Source: Geodermatophilus africanus
GTDB lineage: Bacteria; Actinomycetota; Actinomycetes; Mycobacteriales; Geodermatophilaceae
Reading direction: 5' to 3'
DNA length: 64,000 bases
NCBI RefSeq assembly: GCF_900107105.1
Contig: NZ_FNOT01000008.1
Span: 62,001 to 126,000 of the forward strand
The number at the start of each line of letters is the position of its first letter. Within the stretch, counting starts at the first letter, position 1. Made by a program: the position numbers and the translations under genes. Positions 33,833 to 42,813 of the stretch are shown here, one piece after another. Under the pieces are notes generated by a model. The model was not told the DNA's origin, did not search any database, and saw nothing but the letters and a program-made list of their open reading frames with translations.

Positions 33833-36166
33833 GTGACCGCCCCGACCCTGGACGTCGACCCGTGGCTGGTGCGCGAGCCGGACGTGGACCCCGGGACGAT
33901 CCCCGTCGCCGAGTCGCTCTTCAGTCTCTCCAACGGCTACGTCGGGACCCGGGGGACGCTCGACGAGGTCGAGCCCTCCGCCATGCGCGGCACCTACCTC
34001 TCCGGGGTCTACGAGACCCACCCGCTGTCCTATCCCGAGGGCGGTTACGGGCAGCCCGAGGTGGGGCAGGCGATGCTCACCGTCGCCGACGGCACACCGC
34101 TGCGCCTGCTGGTCGACGGGGTCCCGCTCGACCTGCGCGAGTTCGAGCTGGACGTCCACGAGCGCACGCTGGACCTGCGCGCCGGCACGCTCGACCGCCG
34201 CGTGCGCTGGAGGACGCCGTCGGGCACGTCGGTGGAGGTGTCCTCGCGGCGGCTGGTCTCCCAGGTCGAGCGGTCGGTCTGCGCGGTGCGGTACGAGGTC
34301 CGCGTCCTGGACCGGCCCGCGCACGTCGTCGTCCGGTCCGAGCTGGCCGCCGGCGAGGTCACGCCCGCGGGCGTGGACAACGACGACCCGCGCGTCGCGG
34401 AGTGCCTGCACGAGGCCTTCGAGCCGCGCGCCCAGATCGGCAACGCGAACGGTGGCGCCCTCGTGGAACGGACGCGCCGCTCGGGCATCACGGTCGCGGC
34501 CGCGGGCGCGCACGAGGTCGACGGCGGGCGGGTGAGCACGCACGTCGACGAGCAGCACGTCACCACCACGGTCGCCGCCGACCTGCGCCCCGGGGAGGGC
34601 CTCACGGTCGTCAAGGTCGTCGGGTACAGCTGGTCGCACGACACCGGGTCCGACTCCGTCCTCGCCGAGGCGTCGGCGGCCGTGAGCTCCGCCTTCGACC
34701 TCGGGTGGGAGGGTCTGCTCGCCGGCCAGCGCGCCGCGCTCGACGAGCTGTGGGCGACGGCGGACGTCGAGGTCGACGGCGACCCCGAGCTGCAGCAGGC
34801 GCTGCGCTACACCGTCTTCCAGCTGTTCTCCTCCGCCGCCTGCATCTCGGGTGCCGCTGTCGGCGCGAAGGGGCTGACCGGCATCGGGTACAGCGGCCAC
34901 ACCTTCTGGGACGTCGAGGGGTTCGTCGTCCCCGCCCTCACGCTGCTGCGCCCGGACGCGGCGGCACGGCTGCTGCGGTGGCGCGCCGCCACGCTCGACC
35001 TCGCGCGGGAGCGGGCCGGGACGCTCGGGCTGGCGGGCGCGTGCTTCGCGTGGCGCACGATCAGCGGGCGCGAGGTCTCCGCGTACTGGCCGGCGAGCAC
35101 GGCCGCGATGCACGTCAACGCCGACATCGCCCGCGCCTTCTGGCTCCACCAGAACGTCACCGGCAGGGACCTCGACACCCTCGGGGGCCTCGCGGTGCTC
35201 GTCGAGACGGCGCGGCTGTGGATGTCGATCGGGCACGAGGACGCCGCCGGCGGCTGGCACCTGTTCGGCATGACGGGTCCGGACGAGTACACCGGGGTCG
35301 TCGACGACAACGTCTTCACCAACCTGATGGCCCGGGCCCACCTGCGGCGCGCCGCCGAGGCGTGCCGGCGCTCGGCGGCGCGCGCGTCGGAGCTGGGCGT
35401 GGACCACGCCGAGACCTCCGCCTGGCGCTCCGCGGCGGACGCCGTCCACGTCCCGTGGGACGAGGGCCTGCGGGTGCACCCGATGAACGCGAACTTCACG
35501 ACCTACCGGGAGTTGCCGTTCGAGGACGAGCGGGACTCCTACCCGGTCCAGGAGCACCAGCACTACGCCACCTTCTACCGGCGGCAGGTGCTCAAGCAGG
35601 CCGACCTGGTCCAGGCGCTGTGGTGGTGCCGCGACGAGTTCACGGCCGAGGAGGTGGCGCGTGACCTCGCCTACTACGAGGCGCGCACCGTCCGGGACTC
35701 CTCGCTCTCGGCCGCCGTCCAGGCCGTCGTGTGCGCCCAGGCGCAGCACCCGGACCTCGCTCTGCGCTACCTGCGGGAGGCCGCCCTCGTCGACCTGCGC
35801 GACGTCCGGGGCGACACACCGAACGGCCTGCACCTGGCCGCCGTGGGCGGGACGTGGCTGGCGTTCGTCGCCGGCCTCGGTGGGCTGCGGGAGGACCACG
35901 AGGACCTCGAGCTCGCCCCGCTGCTGCCGTCCTCGCTCTCCCGCACCGCCTACCACGTGACCTGGCGCGGCAGCCTGCTCCGCGTCGAGACGACGCGGGA
36001 GGGCACCACGGTCACGCTGGTGCGCGGCGCGGAGCCGGTGACCGTCGTCGTGGACGGCGCCCGGCTGTCGGTCACGGCCGCCACCCCTGCGCACGCGCCG
36101 CTCCGCGACCCCGACCCGTTGCTCGACGAGCCCAGCCAGCCGGCCGGTCGCGAGCCGCGCACCTGA
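33833..36166 (+). CDS. Glycoside hydrolase family 65 (maltose/kojibiose/trehalose phosphorylase family)
   Basis: A 777-residue GH65 enzyme in the family's usual size. The N-terminal beta-sandwich starts ESLFSLSNGYVGTRGTLDE, the (alpha/alpha)6 barrel contains AKGLTGIGYSGHTFWDVEGFV, and the catalytic acid is Glu485 in TGPDEYTGV. HQHYATFYRRQVLKQADLVQAL is a phosphate-side motif of the phosphorylases. It would cleave an alpha-glucoside disaccharide with phosphate to beta-glucose 1-phosphate; sequence alone does not choose maltose, trehalose, kojibiose or nigerose. The usual beta-phosphoglucomutase partner is not adjacent. Confidence 0.92.
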   Translation: MTAPTLDVDPWLVREPDVDPGTIPVAESLFSLSNGYVGTRGTLDEVEPSAMRGTYLSGVYETHPLSYPEGGYGQPEVGQAMLTVADGTPLRLLVDGVPLDLREFELDVHERTLDLRAGTLDRRVRWRTPSGTSVEVSSRRLVSQVERSVCAVRYEVRVLDRPAHVVVRSELAAGEVTPAGVDNDDPRVAECLHEAFEPRAQIGNANGGALVERTRRSGITVAAAGAHEVDGGRVSTHVDEQHVTTTVAADLRPGEGLTVVKVVGYSWSHDTGSDSVLAEASAAVSSAFDLGWEGLLAGQRAALDELWATADVEVDGDPELQQALRYTVFQLFSSAACISGAAVGAKGLTGIGYSGHTFWDVEGFVVPALTLLRPDAAARLLRWRAATLDLARERAGTLGLAGACFAWRTISGREVSAYWPASTAAMHVNADIARAFWLHQNVTGRDLDTLGGLAVLVETARLWMSIGHEDAAGGWHLFGMTGPDEYTGVVDDNVFTNLMARAHLRRAAEACRRSAARASELGVDHAETSAWRSAADAVHVPWDEGLRVHPMNANFTTYRELPFEDERDSYPVQEHQHYATFYRRQVLKQADLVQALWWCRDEFTAEEVARDLAYYEARTVRDSSLSAAVQAVVCAQAQHPDLALRYLREAALVDLRDVRGDTPNGLHLAAVGGTWLAFVAGLGGLREDHEDLELAPLLPSSLSRTAYHVTWRGSLLRVETTREGTTVTLVRGAEPVTVVVDGARLSVTAATPAHAPLRDPDPLLDEPSQPAGREPRT

Positions 36167-36236
36167 GGGCGTCGGCGACGCGCGACGGACCCGGGGACGT
36201 CGCCGGGAAGCGGCACCGGATGCTGTACCCGTGGTG

Positions 36237-36671
36237 ATGCACGCAGGGCAGGTGGACCTGACCGCAGCCGAGGTCCGCGTGCTGGTGGACCGGCAGTTCC
36301 CCGCCTGGCGGGACCTGCCGGTCGAGCCCCTGCCCCTCCGGGGCACGGTGAACGCCCTGTTCCGCCTGGGGCCCCGGCTGGTCGCCCGGTTCCCGCTGGT
36401 ACCGGACGACGCCGACGTGGTCCGGGCCCGGCTGGAGTCCGAGGCGGCCCTCGACCTCGTCGCCGCCTGGCACCTGCTCGACGCGGGCCCCCGCGGCGCG
36501 CTGCGGGCCGACCTGGGCAGCGGCGACCTCGAGTGGGCGCGCGGCGCGGCGTGGGCCCTCCAGCAGGCCCTCGGCGCGGGCTGGTACTACGTCGACAGCA
36601 ACCCGGCGATGAGCGCGATGGGCCTGCGGACCCTGGAGCGGCTCGTCACCGACCCCCCGGCGGTGCCGTGA
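36237..36671 (+). pseudogene. Aminoglycoside-phosphotransferase-like gene with large internal deletion
   Basis: The first ~65 residues (MHAGQVDLTAAEVRVLVDRQFPAWRDLPVEP, then GTVNALFRLGPRLVARFP) match the N-lobe of APH-type kinases. The sequence then jumps from RARLESEA directly to ALDLVAAWHLLDAGPRG and WALQQALGAGWYYVDSNPAMSAMG, which is the extreme C-terminus. The catalytic HxD loop and the DxD segment are missing, about 150 residues. The frame is preserved, so a 144-residue product could be made but not a working kinase. Confidence 0.75.
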
Positions 36672-36681
36672 GCCGATCCGC

Positions 36682-38739
36682 TCAGCCCTGGGGACGCAGC
36701 CGGATGGCGACGAGGGCGATGTCGTCCTGCAGGCCCTCGGGGCGCAGCCGCTCGATGAGCGCGTCGCAGAGCCGCTCCAGCGGCTGGTCGCCGAGGTCGG
36801 CCAGCGCGGCCGCGAGCCGGCCGATGCCCTCGTCCAGCGGCAGGTCGCGGCCCTCCACCAGCCCGTCGGTGTAGAGCAGCAGGGTCGTCCCGCGGCGCAC
36901 GGTCAGCACGCGCTCGTGCCGTCGTGCCGCCGGGTCGACGCCGAGCATGAGGTCCGGCCGCTCGGCGGCGAGCGCCTCCACCCGGCCGTCGGTGTGCAGC
37001 ACCAGCGGCGGTGGGTGCCCGGCGTTCGACCAGCGCAGCGTGGTCAGCCCGGCGTCCCGCTGCTCAGGGGTCTGCTCGACCTGCGCCACCGCCGCGGTCG
37101 CCATCGTGCGCATGCCGAGGCCCTCCATGGCGGCGTCCAGGTCGCTGAGCACCTGCGCCGGACCCACGCCGTCGCGGTAGGCGATGCCGCGCAGCAGCCC
37201 GCGCAGCTGGCCCATGGCCGCGGCGGCCTCCGTGTCGTGGCCGACGACGTCACCGATCACCAGCACCGTCGGCCCCGAGGGCTGGACGAAGGCGTCGTAC
37301 CAGTCGCCGCCGACCTGGGCGACCTCCATGGCCGGCCGGTAGCGGACGACGATCCCGGCGGCGTCGGGTGCCGGCGGGGCGCTGAGCAGGCTGCGCTGCA
37401 GCCCCTCGGCCAGCCGCCGCTGCTGCTCGTAGAGGCGGGCGTTGTCCACGGCCAGCGCGATCCGCGCGGCGACCTCCTGGGCGGTGGCGACGTCGTCGTC
37501 GTCGGGGGCCGGCCGGCCGGCCGAGCGGTAGAGGCTCAGCGCGCCCAGCGTGCGCCCGCGGGCGACCAGCGGCAGCGTCACGCCGGTGCGCGGGTCGAGG
37601 GTCCAGAACACGTCGCTCACCTCACCCGGCGGGAGGGCGCGCCCGACGGTGCCGCCGACGTCGGCGACGGTCAGCGTCCGGCCCGAGGCCAGGGCCCGGA
37701 GCACCGGGGCGTCTGGCGGCAGGGCGGCCAGGCGCAGCTCGGCGTAGCGGGCGACGGTCGCCCGCTGCCCGGGGTCGGTGTGCCAACTGCCGACGTCGCG
37801 CAGCCGGCCGTCGGGGCCGGCGAGGCTGACGATGACCCAGTCCCCCAGCACGGGGACGACGGCCTCGGCCAGCCGCTGCAGCGCGGCGCCCTCCCCCCCG
37901 CCGGAGCTCAGGGTCTCGCCGGTGACCGCGCCGACCTCGGCGATGAGGGCGAGCCGGGCGGCGCCGGCGCGGGCCCGCTCCTCGGCGGCCCGGCGCTCGG
38001 TGACGTCGAGGAAGTAGACCGACAGCCCGTCGGGCACCGGCCAGGCCCGCACCTCGTACCAGGCGTCCAGCGGCGCCGGGTAGTAGGCCTCGAAGACCCG
38101 CTCGCGCCCGGTGGCCGCGGCCCCGCGGTAGTGCACCTCGAAGTCGCTGCCCAGGGCGGCGGGGAACAGCGCCCAGATGTCACCGCCGAGCAGGTCGCCG
38201 CGCGGGCGCTGCAGCACCCGCTCGGCCTCGCCGTTCACGTAGGTGAAGCGCCAGTCCCGGTCGAGGGCGAAGAAGGCGGCGTTCATCGACTCGAGCACCC
38301 GCGCCACCCGGGCGTCGGCCCGGCGGTGCTCGGTGGTGTCGTACCCGGCACCCAGCAGGCGCACGGACCGGCCGGCCTCGTCGGCCAGCGCCCGGCCCCG
38401 GCCCTGCACCCAGCGGGTCTCGCGGGTGGGCAGGACGACCCGGAACTCGGCGTCGTACTCGCCCTGGGTGTCGATGGCGTGCTGCAGCGCCTCGAGGGTG
38501 CGGGTGGCGTCGTCGGGGTGGAGCCGCTCGGCGAAGGCCTCGATCGTGCCGGGCCAGCTGGCCCGGTCGTAGCCGAAGATCTCCAAGAGCCGGTCGTCCC
38601 ACTCCAGCCGGCCCGTGACCAGGTCCCAGTCGAAGCTGCCGATGCCCGCGGCGTCGATCGCCAGGCCGAAGCGCAGCCGGGTGGCCAGGGCCTCCGGGTC
38701 GGCGTCCCCGGTCTCGGTCGGCGACTGCTCCAGGCTCAC
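36682..38739 (-). CDS. PAS-PAS-GAF-SpoIIE (PP2C) serine phosphatase
   Basis: A 685-residue RsbP/RsbU-type phosphatase. Two PAS domains come first (about residues 22-140 with HPDDATRTLEAL, and 150-250 with FFALDRDWRFTYVNGEAERVL), then a GAF domain (about 265-440) and a PP2C SpoIIE domain (about 450-685). Metal-binding motifs are VGGDWYDAF, IGDVVGHDTEAAAAMGQLR, and DDIALVAIRL at the end. It would dephosphorylate a STAS anti-sigma antagonist in response to a ligand or redox signal. It stands alone and is divergent from a gene-poor 745-bp gap. Start is GTG. Confidence 0.92.
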   Translation of the reverse strand: MSLEQSPTETGDADPEALATRLRFGLAIDAAGIGSFDWDLVTGRLEWDDRLLEIFGYDRASWPGTIEAFAERLHPDDATRTLEALQHAIDTQGEYDAEFRVVLPTRETRWVQGRGRALADEAGRSVRLLGAGYDTTEHRRADARVARVLESMNAAFFALDRDWRFTYVNGEAERVLQRPRGDLLGGDIWALFPAALGSDFEVHYRGAAATGRERVFEAYYPAPLDAWYEVRAWPVPDGLSVYFLDVTERRAAEERARAGAARLALIAEVGAVTGETLSSGGGEGAALQRLAEAVVPVLGDWVIVSLAGPDGRLRDVGSWHTDPGQRATVARYAELRLAALPPDAPVLRALASGRTLTVADVGGTVGRALPPGEVSDVFWTLDPRTGVTLPLVARGRTLGALSLYRSAGRPAPDDDDVATAQEVAARIALAVDNARLYEQQRRLAEGLQRSLLSAPPAPDAAGIVVRYRPAMEVAQVGGDWYDAFVQPSGPTVLVIGDVVGHDTEAAAAMGQLRGLLRGIAYRDGVGPAQVLSDLDAAMEGLGMRTMATAAVAQVEQTPEQRDAGLTTLRWSNAGHPPPLVLHTDGRVEALAAERPDLMLGVDPAARRHERVLTVRRGTTLLLYTDGLVEGRDLPLDEGIGRLAAALADLGDQPLERLCDALIERLRPEGLQDDIALVAIRLRPQG

Positions 38740-39484
38740 TCACATCCTCGGCAGGGTTCGGGCACGGACGTCGGTGCTGCGTCCACGTTGCCCGGCCGGT
38801 GCACCGGGGCGCGCGATCACCCTTTCTCTCACGCCGGAGGCCTCCGGGGCCAGCCGTCGTGCCGGATGTGACGAGCAGGACCGGCCCGTGCCGGGAGCGC
38901 CGGACGCCGACGGCGGGCGCCCCGGGCCGGAGGGGCGCCCGCCGTCGGCGGGGTGGACGGTGTCACCGTCCGCGGCACGGTCGCGCTCCCGTGCGGGGTC
39001 GTCCTGCGGCGCACCGGCTCCTGGCTGCGGGTCGTCTCCTGCGGTCGACTCCCGGGCCGGCAGCGGCCGGGCGCCCGCCCGCAGCGCCGCCGGGCCAGGT
39101 CGGTGCCGGTCAGAGACCCGGGGAACGGGTACCGGCGCGGACCTGTCGTCCCGCTGGACGGACCGCGTCGCCGGCCAGCCGTGCCGCGCTGCGGTCGCCG
39201 CCTCCCTGGAGGGTCCGCGCGCTGCGCTCGGGGGCGCAGTCGGCGGGGGGTCGAGGCGGGTACCGGTGGAGCAGCGACGTCTGGGGCGACGGGAGGAGCA
39301 CCGTCGGAGGGGACAGCCAGGAGCAGTTGCGGGTCGGTCGGGAGGAGCGGAGACCACCGGGCTGCGGCCGTCGGAGGGGCGGCGGCCGGTGCCGGGGGGC
39401 GGTGCGGGGGACGGCGTCCGTTTCGGGGAGCGGCCGGTCCAGAGGCTCACCGTGAGCCTGCGAACGGTGAGGAGGACGGCTCCT
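38740..39484. other. 745-bp gap without a convincing gene
   Basis: Open frames here are GC-rich shadows with no recognisable protein. The only clear structure is the 19-bp perfect hairpin at 38905-38950; a smaller palindrome, AGGCTCA-CCG-TGAGCCT, lies at 39443-39459. The stretch may hold the promoter of the phosphatase and an untranslated or decayed gene. Confidence 0.5.
38905..38950. terminator. Perfect 19-bp-stem hairpin
   Basis: The arm at 38905-38923 (starts CGCCGACGGC, ends GGCGCCCC) and its exact complement at 38932-38950 enclose an 8-nt loop. This is the strongest compact hairpin in the window. It looks like an intrinsic terminator, but no gene clearly ends beside it, so it may terminate an unannotated RNA. 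Confidence 0.6.
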
Positions 39485-40180
39485 TCACCAGCAGGGTGGT
39501 GGCTGCCCACGGGCCGGAGGCGGGCGCGGGTCGCCCCGGCTCCGGGCCGGGGCGGAGGCCCGGGCGGCTCCCGGCGGGCGGCCTCCCTGCGCGGTCCTCG
39601 GTGCGGGGGCAGGCCGCGGTGCCGGCACCTGCCGGGCGAGCGGGGCGACCACCGGGACGCGGGGGCGGGCAGCCGGCCGGGGGACCCGGACCGGGGGTAG
39701 CGCCGCGGCGGGGGAAGGCGCCGCGGGCTGGACCGTGGGGGTGTTCGGCAGCTCGGTGAGCACCACCGGGCCGTCGCGGCGGGGGGCCGGCGCGGCCGGG
39801 CGCCCCCACGCGAGGTGGGCGCCGTCGGGGCCGGCGCCCCAGAGCGCGAGGCGACGGACCAGTCCGCGCATCCGGGCCCGCAGGCCGTGGCGGACCGCCG
39901 GGGCAGGGGCCGGCGCGGTCCAGGCCGGGGCGGCCGGCGTGGCGGCCGGGGCGGCCGGCGCCGGGACCAGCGGCCGGGGGCGCGCGGCCGGGACGGGGAC
40001 GGGCCGGACGGCGGCCGGACGGCGCGCCGCACCGGTGCGGTGCAGCGCCGCGCGGCCGGACCGGGAACCGCTGCGGACGGGCTGCGGCTCGGCCCGGTCC
40101 AGGACGTCGAGCAGGCCGCTGAGGGTCAGGTCGTCGGTCACGCGGGACGGACGCGGAGCCACTGCCCGGTCGTTCGCCAT
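39485..40180 (-). CDS. Alanine/proline-rich hypothetical protein
   Basis: A 231-residue protein that starts MANDRAVAPRPSRVTDDLTLSGLLDVLDRAEP behind GAGGAGG with a 5-nt spacer, a convincing start. The N-terminal 40 residues look folded and the rest is Ala/Pro/Arg-rich with a basic patch GLRARMRGLVRRLALWG, possibly membrane- or nucleic-acid-associating. No family is recognised. The 3' part is low in complexity, so the true end is less certain. Confidence 0.5.
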   Translation of the reverse strand: MANDRAVAPRPSRVTDDLTLSGLLDVLDRAEPQPVRSGSRSGRAALHRTGAARRPAAVRPVPVPAARPRPLVPAPAAPAATPAAPAWTAPAPAPAVRHGLRARMRGLVRRLALWGAGPDGAHLAWGRPAAPAPRRDGPVVLTELPNTPTVQPAAPSPAAALPPVRVPRPAARPRVPVVAPLARQVPAPRPAPAPRTAQGGRPPGAARASAPARSRGDPRPPPARGQPPPCW

Positions 40181-40495
40181 GACGTCCTCCTCAGGTCGGT
40201 GCCGCGGTCGCTGCGGACAGGGAGAACGGTAGGGACGGCGGCGCCTCACGACGGCCTCCTGCGACACCTCCCGGAACGCGCGTGACCGAACCGTTGCGGC
40301 GGCCCGCCGCGGCGGCCGGTGACCCCTCCTCCCGGGCGCCCGCTTGTCGACACGACCACCCCCGCCGAGCGTGGAATGCGCTGGCCAGGGCATCGGTGAC
40401 CTCGGGGCACGGCACGACGCGCACGGCGTGTCGGGTTCCGGACCATCCGGTCCGCTCCGGTTGCCAGGCCGTGCGGCCCTGCCCAGACTCGACCG
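40181..40495. other. Divergent intergenic region (315 bp)
   Basis: Holds the start regions of the hypothetical gene (minus) and the APC permease (plus). A small inverted repeat CGGACC-ATCC-GGTCCG lies about 55 bp upstream of the permease. I see no further gene. Confidence 0.4.
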
Positions 40496-41845
40496 GTGAC
40501 AGACCAGGCCGCACCCCCGGCAGACCGGACCGACACCCGGCTGCGCCGGGCCGTCACCGGGCCGCTCCTGTTCCTCTTCATCCTCGGCGACGTCCTCGGC
40601 GCCGGCGTCTACGCGCTGGCCGGCCAGGTGGCCGCCGAGGTCGGCGGGGCGATCTGGGTGCCGCTGCTCGTGGCGCTGCTGTTGGCGCTGCTCACCGCGA
40701 CCTCCTACGCCGAGCTGGCCACCAAGTACCCGCGCGCCGGCGGCTCGGCGGTGTACGCCGAGCGGGCGTTCCGGCAGCCGCTCGTCGCCTTCCTCGTGGG
40801 CTTCTGCATGCTGGCCGCCGGGGTCACCAGCGCGGCGGGCCTCGCGCTCGCCTTCGCCGGCGACTACCTGGGCGTCTTCCTGGACGTGCCCGCCACGCCG
40901 GCCGCGCTGGTGTTCCTGCTGCTCGTCGCGCTGCTCAACGCCCGCGGCATCCGGGAGTCGCTGCGCGCCAACCTGGTGATGACGCTGGTCGAGGTGTCGG
41001 GGCTGGTGCTCGTCGTCGTCCTGGGTGCGCTGGTGCTCGGCCGCGGAGACGGCGACCTGGGCCGCACCGTGGAGTTCCCGCCCGGCGTCGCGCCCGCCTC
41101 GGCCGTGCTGGCCGCCGCGCTGCTGGCCTACTACTCCTTCGTCGGCTTCGAGACCTCGGCCAACCTCGCCGAGGAGGTGCGCGACGTGCGCCGGGTCTAC
41201 CCGCGGGCGCTGTTCGGCGCGCTGCTGGCCGCCGGCGTGGTGTACGTGCTGGTCGGCCTGGCGGCATCGGTGGTGCTGCCGCCGGAGGAGCTCGCCGCCT
41301 CCAGCGGGCCGCTGCTCGAGGTGGTGCGGGCCGCGGATGCCGGGGTGCCCGACTGGCTGTTCAGCGCGGTGGCGCTCGTCGCGGTGGCCAACGGCGCGCT
41401 GCTCACGATGATCATGGCCAGCCGGATGGCGTTCGGCATGGCCGAGCAGCGGCTGCTGCCCGCCGTCCTCGGCCGCGTGCTGCCCAACCGCCGGACGCCG
41501 GGGGTGGCGATCGCCGTCACCACGCTGGTGGCGATGGCCCTGACCCTGGTCGGGGACCTCTCCACGCTGGCCAACACGGTGGTGCTCCTGCTGCTGTTCG
41601 TCTTCCTCAGCACGAACACCGCCGTCCTGGTGCTGCGCCGCGACCCGGTCGGGACCGGGCACTTCCGCGCCCCGACGGTGCTGCCGGTCCTGGGCATCGC
41701 CTCCTGCCTGCTGCTGCTGTGGCAGCAGGAGGCGCGGGCGTGGGGCCTGGCCGGCCTGCTGCTCGCCGGCGGGGTCGTGCTGTACCTGCTCACCCGCCTG
41801 GCCGGAGGCCGTCCGAGCGCGCCCGGGGCCGCCCGGCGCGACTGA
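40496..41845 (+). CDS. APC-family amino acid/amine permease
   Basis: A 449-residue permease with about 12 transmembrane segments. TM1 contains ILGDVLGAGVYALAG, the GxG substrate motif of the APC superfamily, followed by ATSYAELATKYPRAGGSAVY. The TM6 stretch YYSFVGFETSANLAEEVRDVRRVYPRAL is the second hallmark. It probably imports an amino acid or amine. The nucleoside hydrolase gene follows after 14 bp, suggesting an operon, though a shared substrate is not obvious. GTG start. Confidence 0.9.
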   Translation: MTDQAAPPADRTDTRLRRAVTGPLLFLFILGDVLGAGVYALAGQVAAEVGGAIWVPLLVALLLALLTATSYAELATKYPRAGGSAVYAERAFRQPLVAFLVGFCMLAAGVTSAAGLALAFAGDYLGVFLDVPATPAALVFLLLVALLNARGIRESLRANLVMTLVEVSGLVLVVVLGALVLGRGDGDLGRTVEFPPGVAPASAVLAAALLAYYSFVGFETSANLAEEVRDVRRVYPRALFGALLAAGVVYVLVGLAASVVLPPEELAASSGPLLEVVRAADAGVPDWLFSAVALVAVANGALLTMIMASRMAFGMAEQRLLPAVLGRVLPNRRTPGVAIAVTTLVAMALTLVGDLSTLANTVVLLLLFVFLSTNTAVLVLRRDPVGTGHFRAPTVLPVLGIASCLLLLWQQEARAWGLAGLLLAGGVVLYLLTRLAGGRPSAPGAARRD

Positions 41846-41859
41846 CAGGATCGGGCCCC

Positions 41860-42807
41860 GTGGCGACCCCCCTCGTGATCGACACCGACCCCGGCATCGA
41901 CGACGCCCTGGCCATCCTGCTGGCGCTGGCCAGCCCGGAGGTGGACCTGCGGCTGGTCACCACGGTGCACGGCAACGTCGAGCTGGCCCAGACCACCGAC
42001 AACGCGCAGCGGGTGCTGCACCTGGCCGGGCGCGCCGACGTCCCGGTGGCCGCCGGCGCCCGCGACTCGCTGGTCTACCGGCAGCCCGAGCGAGCCGGTC
42101 ACGTGCACGGCAAGACCGGCCTGGGCGGCGTGGACCTGCCGCCCTCGCCGGCCGCGCTGGACCCGCGCCCGGCGGTGGTCGTGATGGCAGAGGTGCTGCT
42201 GGCCGCGGAGGCGCCGGCGACGGTGGCCGCGATCGGCCCGTGGACAAACGTCGCGCTGCTGCTGGCCACCTACCCCGAGGCCGCCGAGCGGATCGGCCGG
42301 CTGGTGCTCATGGGCGGCTCGGCCGCGCGCGGCGGCAACGTCACCGCGGCTGCGGAGTTCAACGTGTGGGCCGACCCGGAGGCCGCGCAGCGGGTGCTGG
42401 GCTCGGGCGTCCCCACCGTGCTGGTCGGCCTCGACGTCACGCTGCCCACCGTGCTCGACGTCGAGGGCATCGCCCGGTTCGCCGCGGCCGGGCCGGTCGG
42501 GGCGACCGCGGCCGCGATCCTGCAGCAGTACGTCGACCACGCCCGCACCAGCTACGGCACGACCGGGGTGGTGCTGCACGACGCGCTCGCCCTGAGCGAG
42601 GCGATCGTGCCGGGCACGCTGGGCACCGTGCGGCGGGACGTCGTCGTCGACACCACCCTGGGCGCCGGCCGCGGACAGACGCTGGTCGACCGGCGCTCGG
42701 TCGCGGACTCGCCCACCGCGGTCGAGGTGGCCGAGACGGTGGACAGCGACGTGGCGGTGGAGTTCCTGGTCAGCCGGCTCGCGCAGCTGGCCCGGTCGGT
42801 CGGCTGA
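41860..42807 (+). CDS. Inosine-uridine-type nucleoside hydrolase
   Basis: A 315-residue IUNH protein. The N-terminal DTDPGIDDALAIL holds the Ca2+-binding aspartates, ALLLATYPEAAERIGRLVLMGGSAARGGNVTAAAEFNVWADPEAA the substrate region and VLHDALALSEAI the last Asp. It splits the N-glycosidic bond of ribonucleosides to base and ribose. Together with uricase elsewhere in the window it fits purine salvage and breakdown, though the genes are 28 kb apart. The GTG start lies 14 bp after the permease gene. Confidence 0.92.
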   Translation: MATPLVIDTDPGIDDALAILLALASPEVDLRLVTTVHGNVELAQTTDNAQRVLHLAGRADVPVAAGARDSLVYRQPERAGHVHGKTGLGGVDLPPSPAALDPRPAVVVMAEVLLAAEAPATVAAIGPWTNVALLLATYPEAAERIGRLVLMGGSAARGGNVTAAAEFNVWADPEAAQRVLGSGVPTVLVGLDVTLPTVLDVEGIARFAAAGPVGATAAAILQQYVDHARTSYGTTGVVLHDALALSEAIVPGTLGTVRRDVVVDTTLGAGRGQTLVDRRSVADSPTAVEVAETVDSDVAVEFLVSRLAQLARSVG

Positions 42808-42813
42808 CCCCCG

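Noticed and set aside
33089-36346. 1085-codon open frame on the minus strand
   Set aside because: It is antisense to the GH65 and RsbW-like genes, which have clear motifs; composition is that of a shadow frame.
39485-41662. Long minus-strand frame extending the Ala/Pro-rich protein upstream
   Set aside because: The upstream part is antisense to the APC permease; the ATG at 40180 with a strong ribosome binding site gives a sensible start.
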